DNA of 64,000 nucleotides from JBBRYB01 sp038238115 (GTDB lineage Bacteria > Actinomycetota > Actinomycetes > Propionibacteriales > Nocardioidaceae), in contig JBBRYB010000005.1 in assembly GCA_038238115.1 (NCBI GenBank), positions 94,071-158,070 on the forward strand. Reading direction: 5' to 3'. The position numbers and the translations under genes are program-made. The notes under the pieces are model-generated. The model did no database searches, was not told where the DNA came from, and worked only from the letters and a program-made list of their open reading frames with translations. Of this stretch, positions 63,864 to 64,000 are shown one piece after another; the first letter of the stretch is position 1, and each line of letters begins with the position of its first letter.

Positions 63864-64000
63864 TTTCAACGGAGAGTTTGATCCTGGCTCAGGACGAACG
63901 CTGGCGGCGTGCTTAACACATGCAAGTCGAGCGGTAAGGCTCCTTCGGGAGTACACGAGCGGCGAACGGGTGAGTAACACGTGAGCAATCTGCCCTTCAC
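63864..64000 (+). rRNA. rrs: 16S ribosomal RNA, 5' end (partial)
   Basis: Begins near TTCAACGGAGAGTTTGATCC and continues with GGCTCAGGACGAACGCTGGC, CATGCAAGTCGAGCGGTAAG and GGGTGAGTAACACGTGAGCA, all universal or actinobacterial 16S words. Truncated by the window edge. The exact 5' nucleotide is estimated. The variable V1 loop (GGTAAGGCTCCTTCGGGAG) resembles Nocardioidaceae. Confidence 0.97.

Overview
The window is one contiguous stretch of a high-GC actinobacterial chromosome. The evidence is lineage-typical gene content and order (mIHF between pyrF and gmk, a helicase-less PriA, a RibM-type transporter in the riboflavin operon, an infC-rpmI-rplT-tsnR-histidine kinase-pheST-arg order) and frequent GTG/TTG starts with 4-nt stop/start overlaps. 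The 5' end of a 16S rRNA at the right edge reads like Nocardioidaceae/Propionibacteriales; that placement is an inference from about 137 bases.

Layout. 1-11.8 kb: housekeeping string with the pyrD end, pyrF, a membrane-anchored hypothetical, mihF, gmk, rpoZ, coaBC, metK, priA, def, fmt, rsmB and rpe. 11.8-16.3 kb: FMN riboswitch followed by ribD-ribE-ribM-ribBA-ribH. 16.4-18.1 kb: hisE, hisG and a PH-like membrane protein. 18.2-40.4 kb: an accessory catabolic region. 40.4-42.8 kb: aldose epimerase, a decayed GNAT gene, a uridine-kinase-like gene and an SseB-like gene. 42.8-50.7 kb: infC-rpmI-rplT, tsnR, an orphan histidine kinase and pheST. 51-59.6 kb: complete arginine operon argCJBDFRGH. 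59.6-63.4 kb: 3-methyladenine DNA glycosylase, a frameshifted methyltransferase, tyrS and an FMN alpha-hydroxy-acid oxidase. 63.4-64 kb: three tandem rrn promoters, leader and 16S start.

The accessory region is the most interesting part. It holds a barbiturase (39.2 kb), a carbamate kinase next to it, a RutG/UraA-like pyrimidine permease, a three-subunit molybdenum hydroxylase with a CoxG-type maturation protein, a nitrilase-superfamily amidase, a fused HyuA-HyuB ATP-dependent amidohydrolase and, divergently transcribed, a three-gene set homologous to E. coli fdrA-ylbE-ylbF (allFGH, oxamate carbamoyltransferase). Together they suggest oxidative pyrimidine catabolism: uracil is imported, oxidised to barbiturate and opened to ureidomalonate. 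I infer that ureidomalonate, which is oxalurate plus one CH2, is then split by phosphate rather than water. That would give carbamoyl phosphate (ATP via carbamate kinase) and malonamate, which the nitrilase-like amidase could hydrolyse. No gene in the window resembles a dedicated ureidomalonase as far as I can tell. A large LuxR-family (LAL) regulator sits inside the region.

The accessory parts also carry decay and repeat features: a multiply frameshifted vapC remnant between the divergent allFGH-like genes and the permease, a truncated GNAT remnant, eight 21-bp tandem repeats after hyuAB, and two copies of a dispersed palindromic element (18.2 and 46.9 kb). Two genes carry in-frame minisatellites in their termini (pyrD 18 bp, argD 27 bp).
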